From Lentzea albidocapillata subsp. violacea (GTDB lineage Bacteria; Actinomycetota; Actinomycetes; Mycobacteriales; Pseudonocardiaceae), in the NCBI RefSeq assembly GCF_900100275.1, contig NZ_FNET01000002.1, positions 610,890 through 674,889 of the forward strand: a stretch of DNA of 64,000 nucleotides, in the 5' to 3' direction. The notes under the pieces were generated by a model. It was given only the letters and a program-made list of their open reading frames with translations. It had not been told where the DNA came from and made no database searches. The first letter of the stretch is position 1, and every line of letters starts with the position of its first letter. This document shows positions 1-7,710 of the stretch, piece by piece. The position numbers and the translations under genes are program-made.

Positions 1-918
1 CTGCACGAGGCCGCCATCGCCCTGGTCGACCGGGTGGTCCCGTGCGACCTCACCTGCTGGGCGTCGATGGACCCGGACTCGGGCGTGTTCAGCACCATGA
101 CCAGCGGTGTCAACCGCATCCCGCGGCAGTACGAACCGGTGCTCGCGACCTGCGAGTACACGCCCGGCGAACCGCACACCTTCGCCTCACTGGCGCAGCG
201 CGGCGACACGGTGGCGAGACTCGAGGACAAGCGGTCGGCGCGGCTGAACGAGGTCTGGCGGCCGCTCGGGCTCAGTCACGAACTGCGGTCGTTGTTCCGC
301 GCCGGCGACATCTGCTGGGGTGGCGCGGGAATGGTGCGCACCAACGACTTCAGCGAGCGCGAGCTGGAGTTCATGACGTGGGTGGCACCCGCGCTGGGGG
401 CCGCCACCCAGGTCGCGGCACGCACCTCGGCCCGCCGGACCGGCGCACCGGCCATCGTCGTGGTCAGCCGTGACGGCACGATCCGGTCCTCGACCGCGTC
501 CGCCGCACAGTGGCGCGACGAACTGGAGGACGTCGCGCCCGGCCGGTTCGCGGTGATGCTGCGGGCCGCGGCGGCCGGAGCGCGTTCGGGCACGTTCAGG
601 GCGAGGCTCCGCGACGCGCACGGCGGCTGGATCCTGCTCGAAGCGAGCGAACTCGTGAGTGACGGGACCGGCGACAGCGAGGCGGCCGTGACGATCAGCC
701 GGGCGTCGGCCGCGGACCTGCTGGGGTTGCGGCTCAAGGCGCACGGCGTGACCAGCCGCGAGGAGGACGTCTGCCACGAGGTGCTGGCCGGGCAGCCGAC
801 CTCGGAGATCGCGGCACGGCTGGCCATCTCGCCCTACACCGTGCAGGACCACCTCAAGTCGCTCTTCGCCAAGTTCGGGGTGCGCAGCCGGGCGGAACTG
901 GCCGCGAAGCTGTCCTGA
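1..918 (+). CDS. LuxR-type HTH transcriptional regulator (5' end missing)
   Basis: The frame is open from base 1, so the start lies outside the window; the first in-window GTG (position 34) is probably internal. The last 60 or so residues form a LuxR/GerE helix-turn-helix: a segment reading TSREEDVCHEVLAG, then TSEIAARLAISPYTVQDHLK, then an FAKFGVRSRAELAAKL end. The N-terminal 220 residues resemble the GAF/PAS-like sensory part of single-protein LuxR regulators rather than a REC receiver domain; no phospho-acceptor Asp context is visible. It lies 56 bases upstream of a co-directional FAD monooxygenase, which may be a target or simply a neighbour. The DNA-binding call is firm; the ligand is unknown. 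Confidence 0.85.
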   Translation: MHEAAIALVDRVVPCDLTCWASMDPDSGVFSTMTSGVNRIPRQYEPVLATCEYTPGEPHTFASLAQRGDTVARLEDKRSARLNEVWRPLGLSHELRSLFRAGDICWGGAGMVRTNDFSERELEFMTWVAPALGAATQVAARTSARRTGAPAIVVVSRDGTIRSSTASAAQWRDELEDVAPGRFAVMLRAAAAGARSGTFRARLRDAHGGWILLEASELVSDGTGDSEAAVTISRASAADLLGLRLKAHGVTSREEDVCHEVLAGQPTSEIAARLAISPYTVQDHLKSLFAKFGVRSRAELAAKLS

Positions 919-974
919 CCGGCGGCGAAACACAGGACTCTCGGCGGGTCCCCCGGGAGGAACGCTCTGTCAGC

Positions 975-2318
975 ATGGCCGCCATGTACTCCGACCGCGC
1001 CCTCGTCATCGGCGCCGGCTTCGCGGGACTGCTGGCGGCGAGGGTGTTGTCCGAGTCGTACGGCGACGTCGTGCTGGTCGAACGGGACACGATCACCGCC
1101 GACTCCGGCCACCGCGCGGGCATTCCCCAGGCCTGCCACCCGCACCCGCTGCCGGCGCGCGGAGCGCAGGCGCTGGAAGCGCTCTTCCCGCGGCTCGGCA
1201 GGGAGCTGGAGAACGCGGGAGCCGTCCGCGCCGACCTGGGCAGCGACTTCCTGAACCACTTCCCGGCCGGCCCGGCACCGCGCGACCACCTGGGTCTGAG
1301 CGTGCTCTCGGTGACGCGCGTGACGCTCGACCGGATCATCCGGCGCCGGGTGCTGCGCCTCGCCAACGTGTCCCTTGTGGACGGTGTGACGATCGAGGGC
1401 CTGCTGCACGACCGGGGCACGGTCACCGGAGTGCACGGCAGGCGCGGCGACCGTCCGTTCACCGACTACGCGGACCTCGTGGTGGACACGTCGGGCCGCG
1501 ACAGCAAGCTGGTGTCGTGGCTCGCGGAACTCGGCGTGCACTGCCCCGCGCCGAGGATCGTCAACGGCCACCTCACCTGCGCCTCGCGTCTCTACGAGGT
1601 GAACCGCGACCTGGATCTCGGCTGGAAGAACGCCTGCGAGAGCACCCATGCGCCCGGCACGAGACGCGGCGGCGCAGTGTCCTCTGTGGACGGCTCGCGC
1701 TGGCTCGTGACGCTGTTCGGCGCGGACGGCGACACCGCGCCGGCCGACGACGACGGTTTCCTCGACCACGCCACGAGCCTGCGGTGCCAGGACGTCGCGG
1801 AGATCGTCAAGACGGCCACCCCGGCGTCGGCGATCCACCGCGCCGGCCACCTGCGCAACCGCTGGAACCGCTTCCACCAGGTCCCGGACTGGCCGCGTGG
1901 CCTGCTCGCGCTCGGCGACTCCGTGGTCTCGCTCGATCCCGTGCACGGACACGGCCTGACGGTCACCGCCCTGAACTGCGCGGACCTGCGCACGCTGCTG
2001 CGAGACCACGACCTGGCCGGCGAGCCGCTGATGTTCCAGCGCGCGGTCGCCAGAGCCGCACGGTTCCCGTGGACGTTCGCGACGACCGCCGATCTCGGCT
2101 GGAGCATGAGGAAACTCCCGCTTTCGGCACGCCTGCTGCGGTGGTACTCCGGCCGCGTGATCGCGGCGATCCCCGGCAACCGGCAGGTCTACCGCGCGTA
2201 CGTCCGCGTCACGCAGCTGGCCGGCCACCCGGTGACTCTGCTCCGCCCGGCGGTGCTGTTCCGCGTGCTGGCAGGAAAGACGCTCAGCGGACGGCGCCCT
2301 CGGGCCACAGCACCGTGA
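975..2318 (+). CDS. FAD-dependent monooxygenase (LasC/epoxidase-like family)
   Basis: The 447-residue protein opens with a Rossmann dinucleotide motif (ALVIGAGFAGLLAARVL). It later has the FAD-ribityl-contacting GD segment of class A flavin monooxygenases, ALGDSVVSLDPVHGHGLT, followed by a helix. An HRAGIPQACHPHPL segment near residue 50 matches the HRxGxPQxxHxHxL signature of the family annotated as LasC-like epoxidases or FAD oxidoreductases. An ATG at 975 was chosen because a GGGAGGA lies upstream; an in-frame ATG at 984 is an alternative. The 3' end overlaps the convergent SLOG-like gene by 35 bases. The natural substrate cannot be told from sequence; polyketide or other lipid oxidation is possible but unsupported by neighbours. 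Confidence 0.85.
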   Translation: MAAMYSDRALVIGAGFAGLLAARVLSESYGDVVLVERDTITADSGHRAGIPQACHPHPLPARGAQALEALFPRLGRELENAGAVRADLGSDFLNHFPAGPAPRDHLGLSVLSVTRVTLDRIIRRRVLRLANVSLVDGVTIEGLLHDRGTVTGVHGRRGDRPFTDYADLVVDTSGRDSKLVSWLAELGVHCPAPRIVNGHLTCASRLYEVNRDLDLGWKNACESTHAPGTRRGGAVSSVDGSRWLVTLFGADGDTAPADDDGFLDHATSLRCQDVAEIVKTATPASAIHRAGHLRNRWNRFHQVPDWPRGLLALGDSVVSLDPVHGHGLTVTALNCADLRTLLRDHDLAGEPLMFQRAVARAARFPWTFATTADLGWSMRKLPLSARLLRWYSGRVIAAIPGNRQVYRAYVRVTQLAGHPVTLLRPAVLFRVLAGKTLSGRRPRATAP

Positions 2319-2760
2319 CCGGCACGCCCTTCGATCGCGCGTACGCCACCACGTCGGCCGTGCCACCAGGGCCACGTCCAGGCAGCCCGTCCCACACTGC
2401 GAGCAGGGCATCGGACTCGTCGACCATCCGCTCGCCCGCCTCCATGTAGGCGTGCGGGTCCGGCGTGACGTACTCCAGCTGCACGACCTTGCCCGCCCGC
2501 GCGAGCAGTCCGTCGTAGACGGGCCGGTAGGACTCGGGCAACGTGTCGCGGTACCGCGAGGCCGGCAGCACCGCGACCAGTGCCCCGCCCGCGTCCAGCA
2601 CGGCCTGCGCGAACACCGCGTCCGCACCGTCCGCGAGGCACGACACACCCACCACGGAACCGTTCTCCGCCACGGCGGCGCGGATCATCCGGTCGATCTC
2701 GGCCTCCAGCGCCGCGGTGAGTCCACGATGTCCGGTGATGGCGAGCCGCGTCGTCATCAC
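2284..2760 (-). CDS. SLOG/Rossmann-like nucleotide-binding protein, function unknown
   Basis: A 158-residue cytosolic protein with an N-terminal AITGHRGL segment, a central VSCLADGADAVFAQAVL helix after a strand, and a late ESDALLAVWDG strand. This layout is typical of the SLOG (SMF/DprA-LOG) fold that binds nucleotides or nucleotide-derived ligands. The start is GTG 2760 or the adjoining ATG 2757; neither has a good Shine-Dalgarno, and the region just upstream is a tandem duplication (2746-2826) that copies the start-codon area. It overlaps the FAD monooxygenase at its 3' end. The fold assignment is by pattern, so a precise function should not be assumed. Confidence 0.65.
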   Translation of the reverse strand: MMTTRLAITGHRGLTAALEAEIDRMIRAAVAENGSVVGVSCLADGADAVFAQAVLDAGGALVAVLPASRYRDTLPESYRPVYDGLLARAGKVVQLEYVTPDPHAYMEAGERMVDESDALLAVWDGLPGRGPGGTADVVAYARSKGVPVTVLWPEGAVR

Positions 2761-2826
2761 CGCAGGATATGCGGACGACGGACCGCGTCGTCATCACCGG
2801 AGGATTGCGGACGACAGACCGCGTCG
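2746..2826. repeat. Tandem duplication of the start region of the SLOG-like gene
   Basis: Copy 1 (2746-2782, 37 bp) and copy 2 (2783-2818, 36 bp) differ by a few substitutions and one indel. A third partial copy begins at 2819 (CCGCGTCG). Both full copies contain the GTGATGACGACGCGG start-codon string of the minus-strand gene, so the duplicated unit carries a decoy start upstream of the real one. Confidence 0.85.
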
Positions 2827-2848
2827 CCCGCACCTCCGAGTGCCCGCG

Positions 2849-3277
2849 TCATCCTTCGCGGCGGCCGGCCTGGTTCCGCTCGGCGATGGCCAGGTAGTGG
2901 GTGTTGGTCATGACCCCGAGGATGTTGCCGAACGGGTCGACGACCGACGCCGTCACGAACCCCTCGCCGCGCACCCGGGGTTCGTCGTGGAACTTGGCGC
3001 CCAGCTCCAGCAACCTCGCCAGCGTCCCGTCGAGGTCGTCGACCGCCCAGTAGAGGATCTGGCCCGCCGGTCCGTCGGACGGCGTGACCTCGAAGCGGCG
3101 GTTCACCAAGCCGAGTTCGGCCTGGTAGTCGCCGATGCGGAACTCGACGTAGGCGAGCACTCCGTCCGGGGTGCTCCGCTCGAAGTACGCGTCGACGCCG
3201 AGGAACGACGCGTACCAGGCGCGGGCCTCGGTCAGGTCGTCGGCGAAGTAGGACACGGTCGACATGCCTCGCAACAC
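2849..3277 (-). CDS. VOC (glyoxalase/bleomycin-resistance fold) protein
   Basis: About 142 residues with the paired beta-alpha-beta-beta-beta layout of the vicinal oxygen chelate family. The first half begins MSTVSYFADDLTEARAWYAS, and the second has ILYWAVDDLDGTLARLLELG followed by a VDPFGNILGVM end. The start was set at GTG 3277 because GGAGG (complement of 3283-3287) sits five bases upstream; the longer frame to 3340 would run through the palindromic operator. It is divergent from the WYL regulator at 3369, a pairing in which the regulator commonly controls its neighbour. The likely role is small-molecule binding or conversion; the substrate is unknown. Confidence 0.85.
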   Translation of the reverse strand: MLRGMSTVSYFADDLTEARAWYASFLGVDAYFERSTPDGVLAYVEFRIGDYQAELGLVNRRFEVTPSDGPAGQILYWAVDDLDGTLARLLELGAKFHDEPRVRGEGFVTASVVDPFGNILGVMTNTHYLAIAERNQAGRREG

Positions 3278-3325
3278 AACTGCCTCCAGAAGGTCTCGTT
3301 CGGTGGTGTTCTCAGCTTCCGCCGT

Positions 3326-3350
3326 AAAGTGCTCATCCAATGAGCACTTT
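3326..3350. promoter_or_regulatory. Palindromic operator between the VOC gene and the WYL regulator
   Basis: A perfect inverted repeat with 11-bp arms (AAAGTGCTCAT at 3326-3336 and ATGAGCACTTT at 3340-3350) separated by CCA. It lies 18 bases before the regulator ATG and 49 bases before the VOC start, so a bound dimer would block both promoters. Partial extension (CCGC/GCGG) exists on each side. Binding by the adjacent WYL protein is an inference from position. Confidence 0.75.
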
Positions 3351-3368
3351 TAGCGGAAATCTGGAGAC

Positions 3369-4334
3369 ATGCGCGCAGACCGTCTAGTCGCCACGTTGCT
3401 GCTGATGCAGGCCCGCGGCCGGGTGACCGCCGCCGAACTGGCCGAAGAGCTCGAAGTCTCCAACGCCACCGCCAGGCGTGACCTCGAAGCGCTGTCCGCG
3501 GCGGGGGTACCCGTGTACCCCCAACCGGGGAGAGGCGGGGGCTGGTCGCTCGTCGGCGGCGCCCGCACCGACCTGAGCGGCCTGACCTCGGCGGAGGCCC
3601 AGGCGTTGTTCCTGGTCGCCGGACCGGCCGCGTCCGTCGCCCCGGAGATCAAGTCGGCGCTGCGGAAGCTGGTCCGCGCGCTGCCGCAGACGTTCCGCGC
3701 CGAGGCCGAGGCCGCCGCGGACGCGACGATCGTCGACACGGCGGCATGGGGCGAGGACACCAAGGACAGGTCGGCGCTGGCCACCACGCTGCAACAGGCC
3801 GTCGTCAAACAGGTGCGGGTGCGGCTGACCTACCAGAAACGGGGCGAGGCACCGACAGAGCGCGAGGTCGACCCGTGGGGACTCGTCGACAAGGACGGCA
3901 CCTGGTACTTCATCGCCGGCACCGGCGACGGGCGGCGCACGTTCCGGCTCGATCGCATCCTGGGTGTCTCCCTGACCGGCACCCCGTCCTCCCGCCCCGC
4001 CGGCTTCGAGCTCGCCGGCGCCTGGGACGAGGTCGTCACGAGCATGGAGGCGAGACGGTCGGAGACGTCGGCGACCGTGCTCGTGCCCACGAGGTTCCTG
4101 AAGGTCTTCCAGCACCAGCACGGACGCCACTGCACGGTCGTCGAGGAGCAGGGCGAGCACACGAAGGTGGAGCTGACGGCGCCGCGACCGCTCGACATCG
4201 CCCGCAACGTGGCCGGGTGGGGCGGCCTGATCACCGTCGAGTCGCCCGAGGTGGAGGAACACCTGGCGCGCATCGGCGCCGAGCTCGTCAGCCGATACCC
4301 GCGTGCTGCTCCAGCCGCGCCAGCCGGGACATGA
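3369..4334 (+). CDS. YafY-type transcriptional regulator (HTH_11 + WYL + WCX)
   Basis: A 321-residue regulator. Residues 1-60 are a winged helix (RVTAAELAEELEVSNATARR recognition region). From about 150 a WYL domain carries REVDPWGLVDKDGTWYFIAG and the Arg-rich FRLDRILGV motif, and a WCX C-terminal extension follows. Such proteins repress or activate nearby genes in response to an unknown ligand bound by the WYL fold. It is divergent from the VOC gene across a perfect palindrome, so it probably controls that gene and itself. The 3' end overlaps the convergent Clp-N gene by 47 bases. Confidence 0.9.
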   Translation: MRADRLVATLLLMQARGRVTAAELAEELEVSNATARRDLEALSAAGVPVYPQPGRGGGWSLVGGARTDLSGLTSAEAQALFLVAGPAASVAPEIKSALRKLVRALPQTFRAEAEAAADATIVDTAAWGEDTKDRSALATTLQQAVVKQVRVRLTYQKRGEAPTEREVDPWGLVDKDGTWYFIAGTGDGRRTFRLDRILGVSLTGTPSSRPAGFELAGAWDEVVTSMEARRSETSATVLVPTRFLKVFQHQHGRHCTVVEEQGEHTKVELTAPRPLDIARNVAGWGGLITVESPEVEEHLARIGAELVSRYPRAAPAAPAGT

Positions 4335-4953
4335 TCATCTCCAGGACCTTCGCCGCGTCCGGGGCCGCCTTCTGCTGCTTCTTCAGATGGACAATGCCCG
4401 CGAGCGCGGTCTGAACGGCACGGCGCGTGCCCTTGATCTCCGCGCCCAGCTCGCGCAGCTCCTCGCCGCCCTTGCCGTTCGGTTCGGCCACGATGCCGAG
4501 CAGCAGGTGTTCGCAGCCCACGTAGTTGTGCCCGAGCGCGATGGACTCGGTGACGGCGAGTTCCAGCGCGGCGGCGCCGTCGTCGGCGAACCCGGGCTTC
4601 CTGCCGATGTCCGCGGGAATGAAGGAGGGAAGGCCGTCCGGCGTGATGTCGATCGCGCGGAGCACGTCCAGAGCCAGGTTCCCGCCTTCGCTGACGATGC
4701 CGTTCAGGAGGTGGGACGTACCGATCTTGGTGCCCTGGGAGCACTCCGCGGCGATCTGGAGCGCCTTCCACGCACGGTCGGTGAAGTGCGGGAAGCTGTC
4801 GCGCCTGAGGTCGTCGACGGTGAGCGCCCGGATCGCGATGATCCGCTTGACCGAGCCCTCGAGGGCTCTCTGACAGATCGCCGAGACGGGAATGTTCATG
4901 TCCTTCACGGACTCGGCGAGCTCGTCGGGGAGGTACACGTTGATTTTTGGCAT
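4288..4953 (-). CDS. Clp N-terminal-domain protein with possible RHH head
   Basis: The start at ATG 4953 gives 221 residues beginning MPKINVYLPDELAESVKD, which resembles the beta-strand and first helix of ribbon-helix-helix proteins. From about residue 55 two Clp N repeats follow (FTDRAWKALQIAAECSQGTK with IGTSHLLNGI, then ALGHNYVGCEHLLLGIVAE). No AAA+ ATPase module is present, so this is a stand-alone Clp-N protein. In related proteins the domain binds substrates or adaptor surfaces of ClpC. An inverted repeat overlaps the start codon, which would fit autoregulation by the N-terminal segment. It is divergent from the membrane Ser/Thr kinase. Confidence 0.8.
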   Translation of the reverse strand: MPKINVYLPDELAESVKDMNIPVSAICQRALEGSVKRIIAIRALTVDDLRRDSFPHFTDRAWKALQIAAECSQGTKIGTSHLLNGIVSEGGNLALDVLRAIDITPDGLPSFIPADIGRKPGFADDGAAALELAVTESIALGHNYVGCEHLLLGIVAEPNGKGGEELRELGAEIKGTRRAVQTALAGIVHLKKQQKAAPDAAKVLEMIMSRLARLEQHAGIG

Positions 4954-4984
4954 AACCCCATGCATACCCCCAAGTAGGGTTATG
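4951..4984. promoter_or_regulatory. Inverted repeat over the Clp-N gene start
   Basis: CATAACCC (4951-4958) and GGGTTATG (4977-4984) are perfect inverted copies separated by 18 bases, with a GCAT palindrome near the centre. The left arm includes the ATG of the Clp-N gene. The spacing (one centre every 26 bases) suits two dimer contacts. A role as operator is inferred from location. Confidence 0.55.
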
Positions 4985-5046
4985 GTCAACGGCTCACGCG
5001 GCAACCGTCACACTTGTGAGTGATCAGAGGGGACGGGAGCACCCGC

Positions 5047-6852
5047 GTGGAGGAGAGCAGCAGGCTGATCGGAAGCCGCTACCAGTTGAAGCAGAAGGTC
5101 GGCCAAGGGGCGATGGGAGTCGTCTGGCAGGCCTATGACGAGCAACTACACCGCGTGGTCGCGGCCAAGGAACTGCTCGCACTGGACGGCCTCGACGACG
5201 CCCGAGTGGACCGCGCGAAAGCCAGGGCCATGCGCGAGGCCCGCCTCGCCGCACGGCTGGAGCACCCGAACGCCATCCGCGTCTACGACGTCGTGGAGGA
5301 GGACGGCCGCCCCTGGCTGATCATGGAGTACCTCCCCTCCCGCAGCCTCGCCGCCGTGATCGCCGAGCAGGGCACGCTGCCGGCCCGCGAGGTGGCCCGC
5401 ATCGGGTGCTACACCGCCGCCGCCCTGGCCGCCGCGCACCGCCACGGCATCCAGCACCGCGACGTGAAGCCCGGCAACGTCCTGATCGGCGACCAGGAAG
5501 TCAAGATCACGGACTTCGGCATCTCCCGTGCCACCGGCGACGACGGCACCGCCACCGCGACGGGCACCGTCGGCACCCCTGCCTTCTTCTCCCCCGAGGT
5601 GGCCCGCGGCGAGGACGCAGGCCTCCCCTCCGACGTCTTCTCACTCGGCGCCACGCTCTACAACGCCGTCGAGGGCGGCCCGCCGTTCGGCACCGCGGAC
5701 AACAACCTCGTGATGCTGCACCGCGTCGCCGCCGGCTCGATCATGCCGCCGGCCAACGCGGGCCCCCTGCTCTCCCCCGTGCTGTTCCGGCTCCTCGCGA
5801 CCGACCCCGCACGCCGCCCGACCATGCAGGAAGCGGTCCACCTGCTGGCCGCCGTCGTGAACGAGACGCCGCAGGTGTCCGAGGCGACCGTGGTCATCCC
5901 GGCGACGGTCAAGCTCCCGGTGGAGGCCCAGCCGGAGGAGAAGGCGAAGCAGGAGGCTGCGGCGGCCGCGGCGGGGCTGATCGCGGGTGCCGCCGCTGTG
6001 GAAGCCGCTGGTCTGACCGCGCGGCCCGCGGACCCCAAGGCCGAGCCGGACGCGAAGCCCGTGGCGGAACCCGAGGCAGAGCCGGAAGCCACACCGGAAC
6101 CGGCGCCAGCGCCCGTGACGGAGCAGAAGGCTCCGGCAGCAGCGACTCCCGTGCTCCCGGAGCAGAAAGCGCCGGAAGCGGTCCCGGTCCGCGAGACCCC
6201 GGCGGCCGCTGTCACTCCCGTTCTCCCGGCTGTTGTGCCCCCGCCCGCACCCCCTGCGGAACCCGACGAGAACCGCCGCAAGTTCCCGCTGGTTCCCATC
6301 GCGATCGTTCTCCTCGTGCTGGCCGTCGGCGTCGGCTCGTTCCTGTTGTGGCCCAAGGGCAACCCGAACAACGCCCTGTCGCCGACCAACAGCCAGTCCA
6401 GCACCGGCACCCCCTCGAACCAGCAGTCGAACCAGCCGCCGGCGGGTCAGAGCCAGTCGCAGCAGCCCGCGGACAGCCAGACGCAGCCCCCGCCCAACAC
6501 CGAGACGAACCCGCCGGCCAGCACTCCGAGCCAAGCCCCACCGCCCGCGGGACCGAAGAACGCCCAGGAGGCGATCACCGCCTACTACGCGCTGATCCCC
6601 GGCAACCTGGAAGCCGGCTACGCGTCGCTCACGGACCGGTTCAAGGCGGTGCGCACACCGACCTTCCAGATCTACCAGGGGTTCTGGGACGACTACACCG
6701 CGGTGCAGCTGTCGAACTTCGTGCCGCAGGGCGACAACGTCGTGACCGTGACCCTGCAGTACATGCAGGGTGCGAGCGTCTCCACGACCGAGACGCACAC
6801 CTATACGTTCGTGCAGCAGAACGGCAAGTGGATGATCGACAATCAGGCATGA
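5047..6852 (+). CDS. Membrane Ser/Thr protein kinase (PknB-like) with extracellular NTF2-like sensor
   Basis: The cytosolic kinase domain comes first: glycine loop VGQGAMGVVW, VAAKELL lysine, catalytic HRDVKPGNVLI near residue 137, DFGIS magnesium loop and GTPAFFSPE activation segment. A Pro/Ala/Glu-rich linker leads to one transmembrane helix near residues 413-436 (IAIVLLVLAVGVGSFLLW), then a Gln/Ser/Pro-rich extracellular stalk and a terminal region of about 95 residues (AQEAITAYYALIP to GKWMIDN) like an NTF2/SnoaL fold instead of PASTA repeats. GTG 5047 follows a GGGAG; a GTG at 5020 is possible. The SDR gene starts seven bases after it, so the two may be co-transcribed. Confidence 0.92.
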   Translation: MEESSRLIGSRYQLKQKVGQGAMGVVWQAYDEQLHRVVAAKELLALDGLDDARVDRAKARAMREARLAARLEHPNAIRVYDVVEEDGRPWLIMEYLPSRSLAAVIAEQGTLPAREVARIGCYTAAALAAAHRHGIQHRDVKPGNVLIGDQEVKITDFGISRATGDDGTATATGTVGTPAFFSPEVARGEDAGLPSDVFSLGATLYNAVEGGPPFGTADNNLVMLHRVAAGSIMPPANAGPLLSPVLFRLLATDPARRPTMQEAVHLLAAVVNETPQVSEATVVIPATVKLPVEAQPEEKAKQEAAAAAAGLIAGAAAVEAAGLTARPADPKAEPDAKPVAEPEAEPEATPEPAPAPVTEQKAPAAATPVLPEQKAPEAVPVRETPAAAVTPVLPAVVPPPAPPAEPDENRRKFPLVPIAIVLLVLAVGVGSFLLWPKGNPNNALSPTNSQSSTGTPSNQQSNQPPAGQSQSQQPADSQTQPPPNTETNPPASTPSQAPPPAGPKNAQEAITAYYALIPGNLEAGYASLTDRFKAVRTPTFQIYQGFWDDYTAVQLSNFVPQGDNVVTVTLQYMQGASVSTTETHTYTFVQQNGKWMIDNQA

Positions 6853-6859
6853 TCGTCGT

Positions 6860-7597
6860 ATGACTCGACGCGCTCTCGTCACCGGGGCATCGCGCGGCAT
6901 CGGCGCCGCCGTCGCCCACGCGCTGGCCCAGCAAGGCCACCAGGTCGCCGTCCACTACCGCTCTGGAGCGGACGAGGCGCGCACCGTGGCCGGGAACCTC
7001 CCCGGCGACGGCCACGTCACCGTCCAGGGCGACCTCGGCGCGGACCAGGCCGGACAGGTCGTCGGAGAGACCGTCGAGAAGCTCGGCGGTCTCGACGTCC
7101 TGGTCAACAACGCGGGGACCTACTTCCACCACCCCATCGCCACGACGAGCTTCGAGGAGTGGCAGCAGGCCTGGCGCCGCACGATCGAGCTCAACCTGTA
7201 CGGGCCGGCCGACCTCGCCTGGCACGCGGTCCGGCACATGACCCGCGGCGGTCGCATCGTCAACGTCGGTTCGCGGGGTGCCTACCGGGGTGAGCCCGAT
7301 GCCCCCGCGTACGGCGCGGCGAAGGCGGGCCTGCACGCGATGACCCAGTCGCTCGCCCAGTCGCTGGCACCGCAGGGCATCGCGGTCGCGGGCGTCGCAC
7401 CGGGTTTCGTCAGGACCGGCATGGTCACCGACCTCCTCGCGAGCCCCGAGGGTGAGCGGATCCGGGCGCAGAGCCCGTTCGGCCGCGTCGCCGAGCCCGA
7501 GGAGGTCGCCGCGGCCGTCGCATGGCTGACCACGGAGCACGCGGTGTGGGCCAGCGGCACGATCATCGACGTGAACGGCGCCTCCTACCTGCGGTGA
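6860..7597 (+). CDS. SDR-family NAD(P)-dependent oxidoreductase (FabG-like)
   Basis: A 245-residue classical short-chain dehydrogenase. It has the cofactor motif VTGASRGIGAAVAHAL, the structural DVLVNNAGTYF, a catalytic Ser in VGSRGAYRG and the YGAAKAG active site. It ends with an oligomerisation tail, GTIIDVNGASYLR. Length and motifs match 3-oxoacyl-ACP reductase-like SDRs, but there is no fatty-acid gene context, so the substrate is open. It follows the kinase gene by seven bases. The 3' side is followed by a palindrome and the DasR-type site belonging to the chitinase. Confidence 0.88.
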   Translation: MTRRALVTGASRGIGAAVAHALAQQGHQVAVHYRSGADEARTVAGNLPGDGHVTVQGDLGADQAGQVVGETVEKLGGLDVLVNNAGTYFHHPIATTSFEEWQQAWRRTIELNLYGPADLAWHAVRHMTRGGRIVNVGSRGAYRGEPDAPAYGAAKAGLHAMTQSLAQSLAPQGIAVAGVAPGFVRTGMVTDLLASPEGERIRAQSPFGRVAEPEEVAAAVAWLTTEHAVWASGTIIDVNGASYLR

Positions 7598-7611
7598 TTC
7601 GCCGAAAGCAG

Positions 7612-7629
7612 ACCGGAACCAGTTCCGGT
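7612..7629. promoter_or_regulatory. Palindrome upstream of the chitinase gene
   Basis: ACCGGAAC and GTTCCGGT (8-bp perfect arms, two-base centre CA) lie just after the SDR stop and 21 bases before the dre site. It could be a second operator for the chitinase or a short hairpin at the SDR 3' end; there is no T-run after it, which favours a protein site. Confidence 0.5.
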
Positions 7630-7649
7630 ACCCAGTTGATCTTCCCGCA

Positions 7650-7665
7650 ACCGGTCTAGACCACT
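7650..7665 (+). promoter_or_regulatory. DasR-binding site (dre) in front of the chitinase
   Basis: ACCGGTCTAGACCACT matches the published dre consensus (ACTGGTCTAGACCACT) at 15 of 16 positions, with the central TGGTCTAGACCA core altered at one base. It sits 45 bases before the chitinase ATG. DasR is the GntR-family N-acetylglucosamine repressor of actinomycetes, and chitinase genes are classic targets, so site and gene support each other. Confidence 0.85.
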
Positions 7666-7710
7666 AACGTCGCGGTGGGCGCTCGACGAAGTGGAAGGCC
7701 TCTCCCTGCA

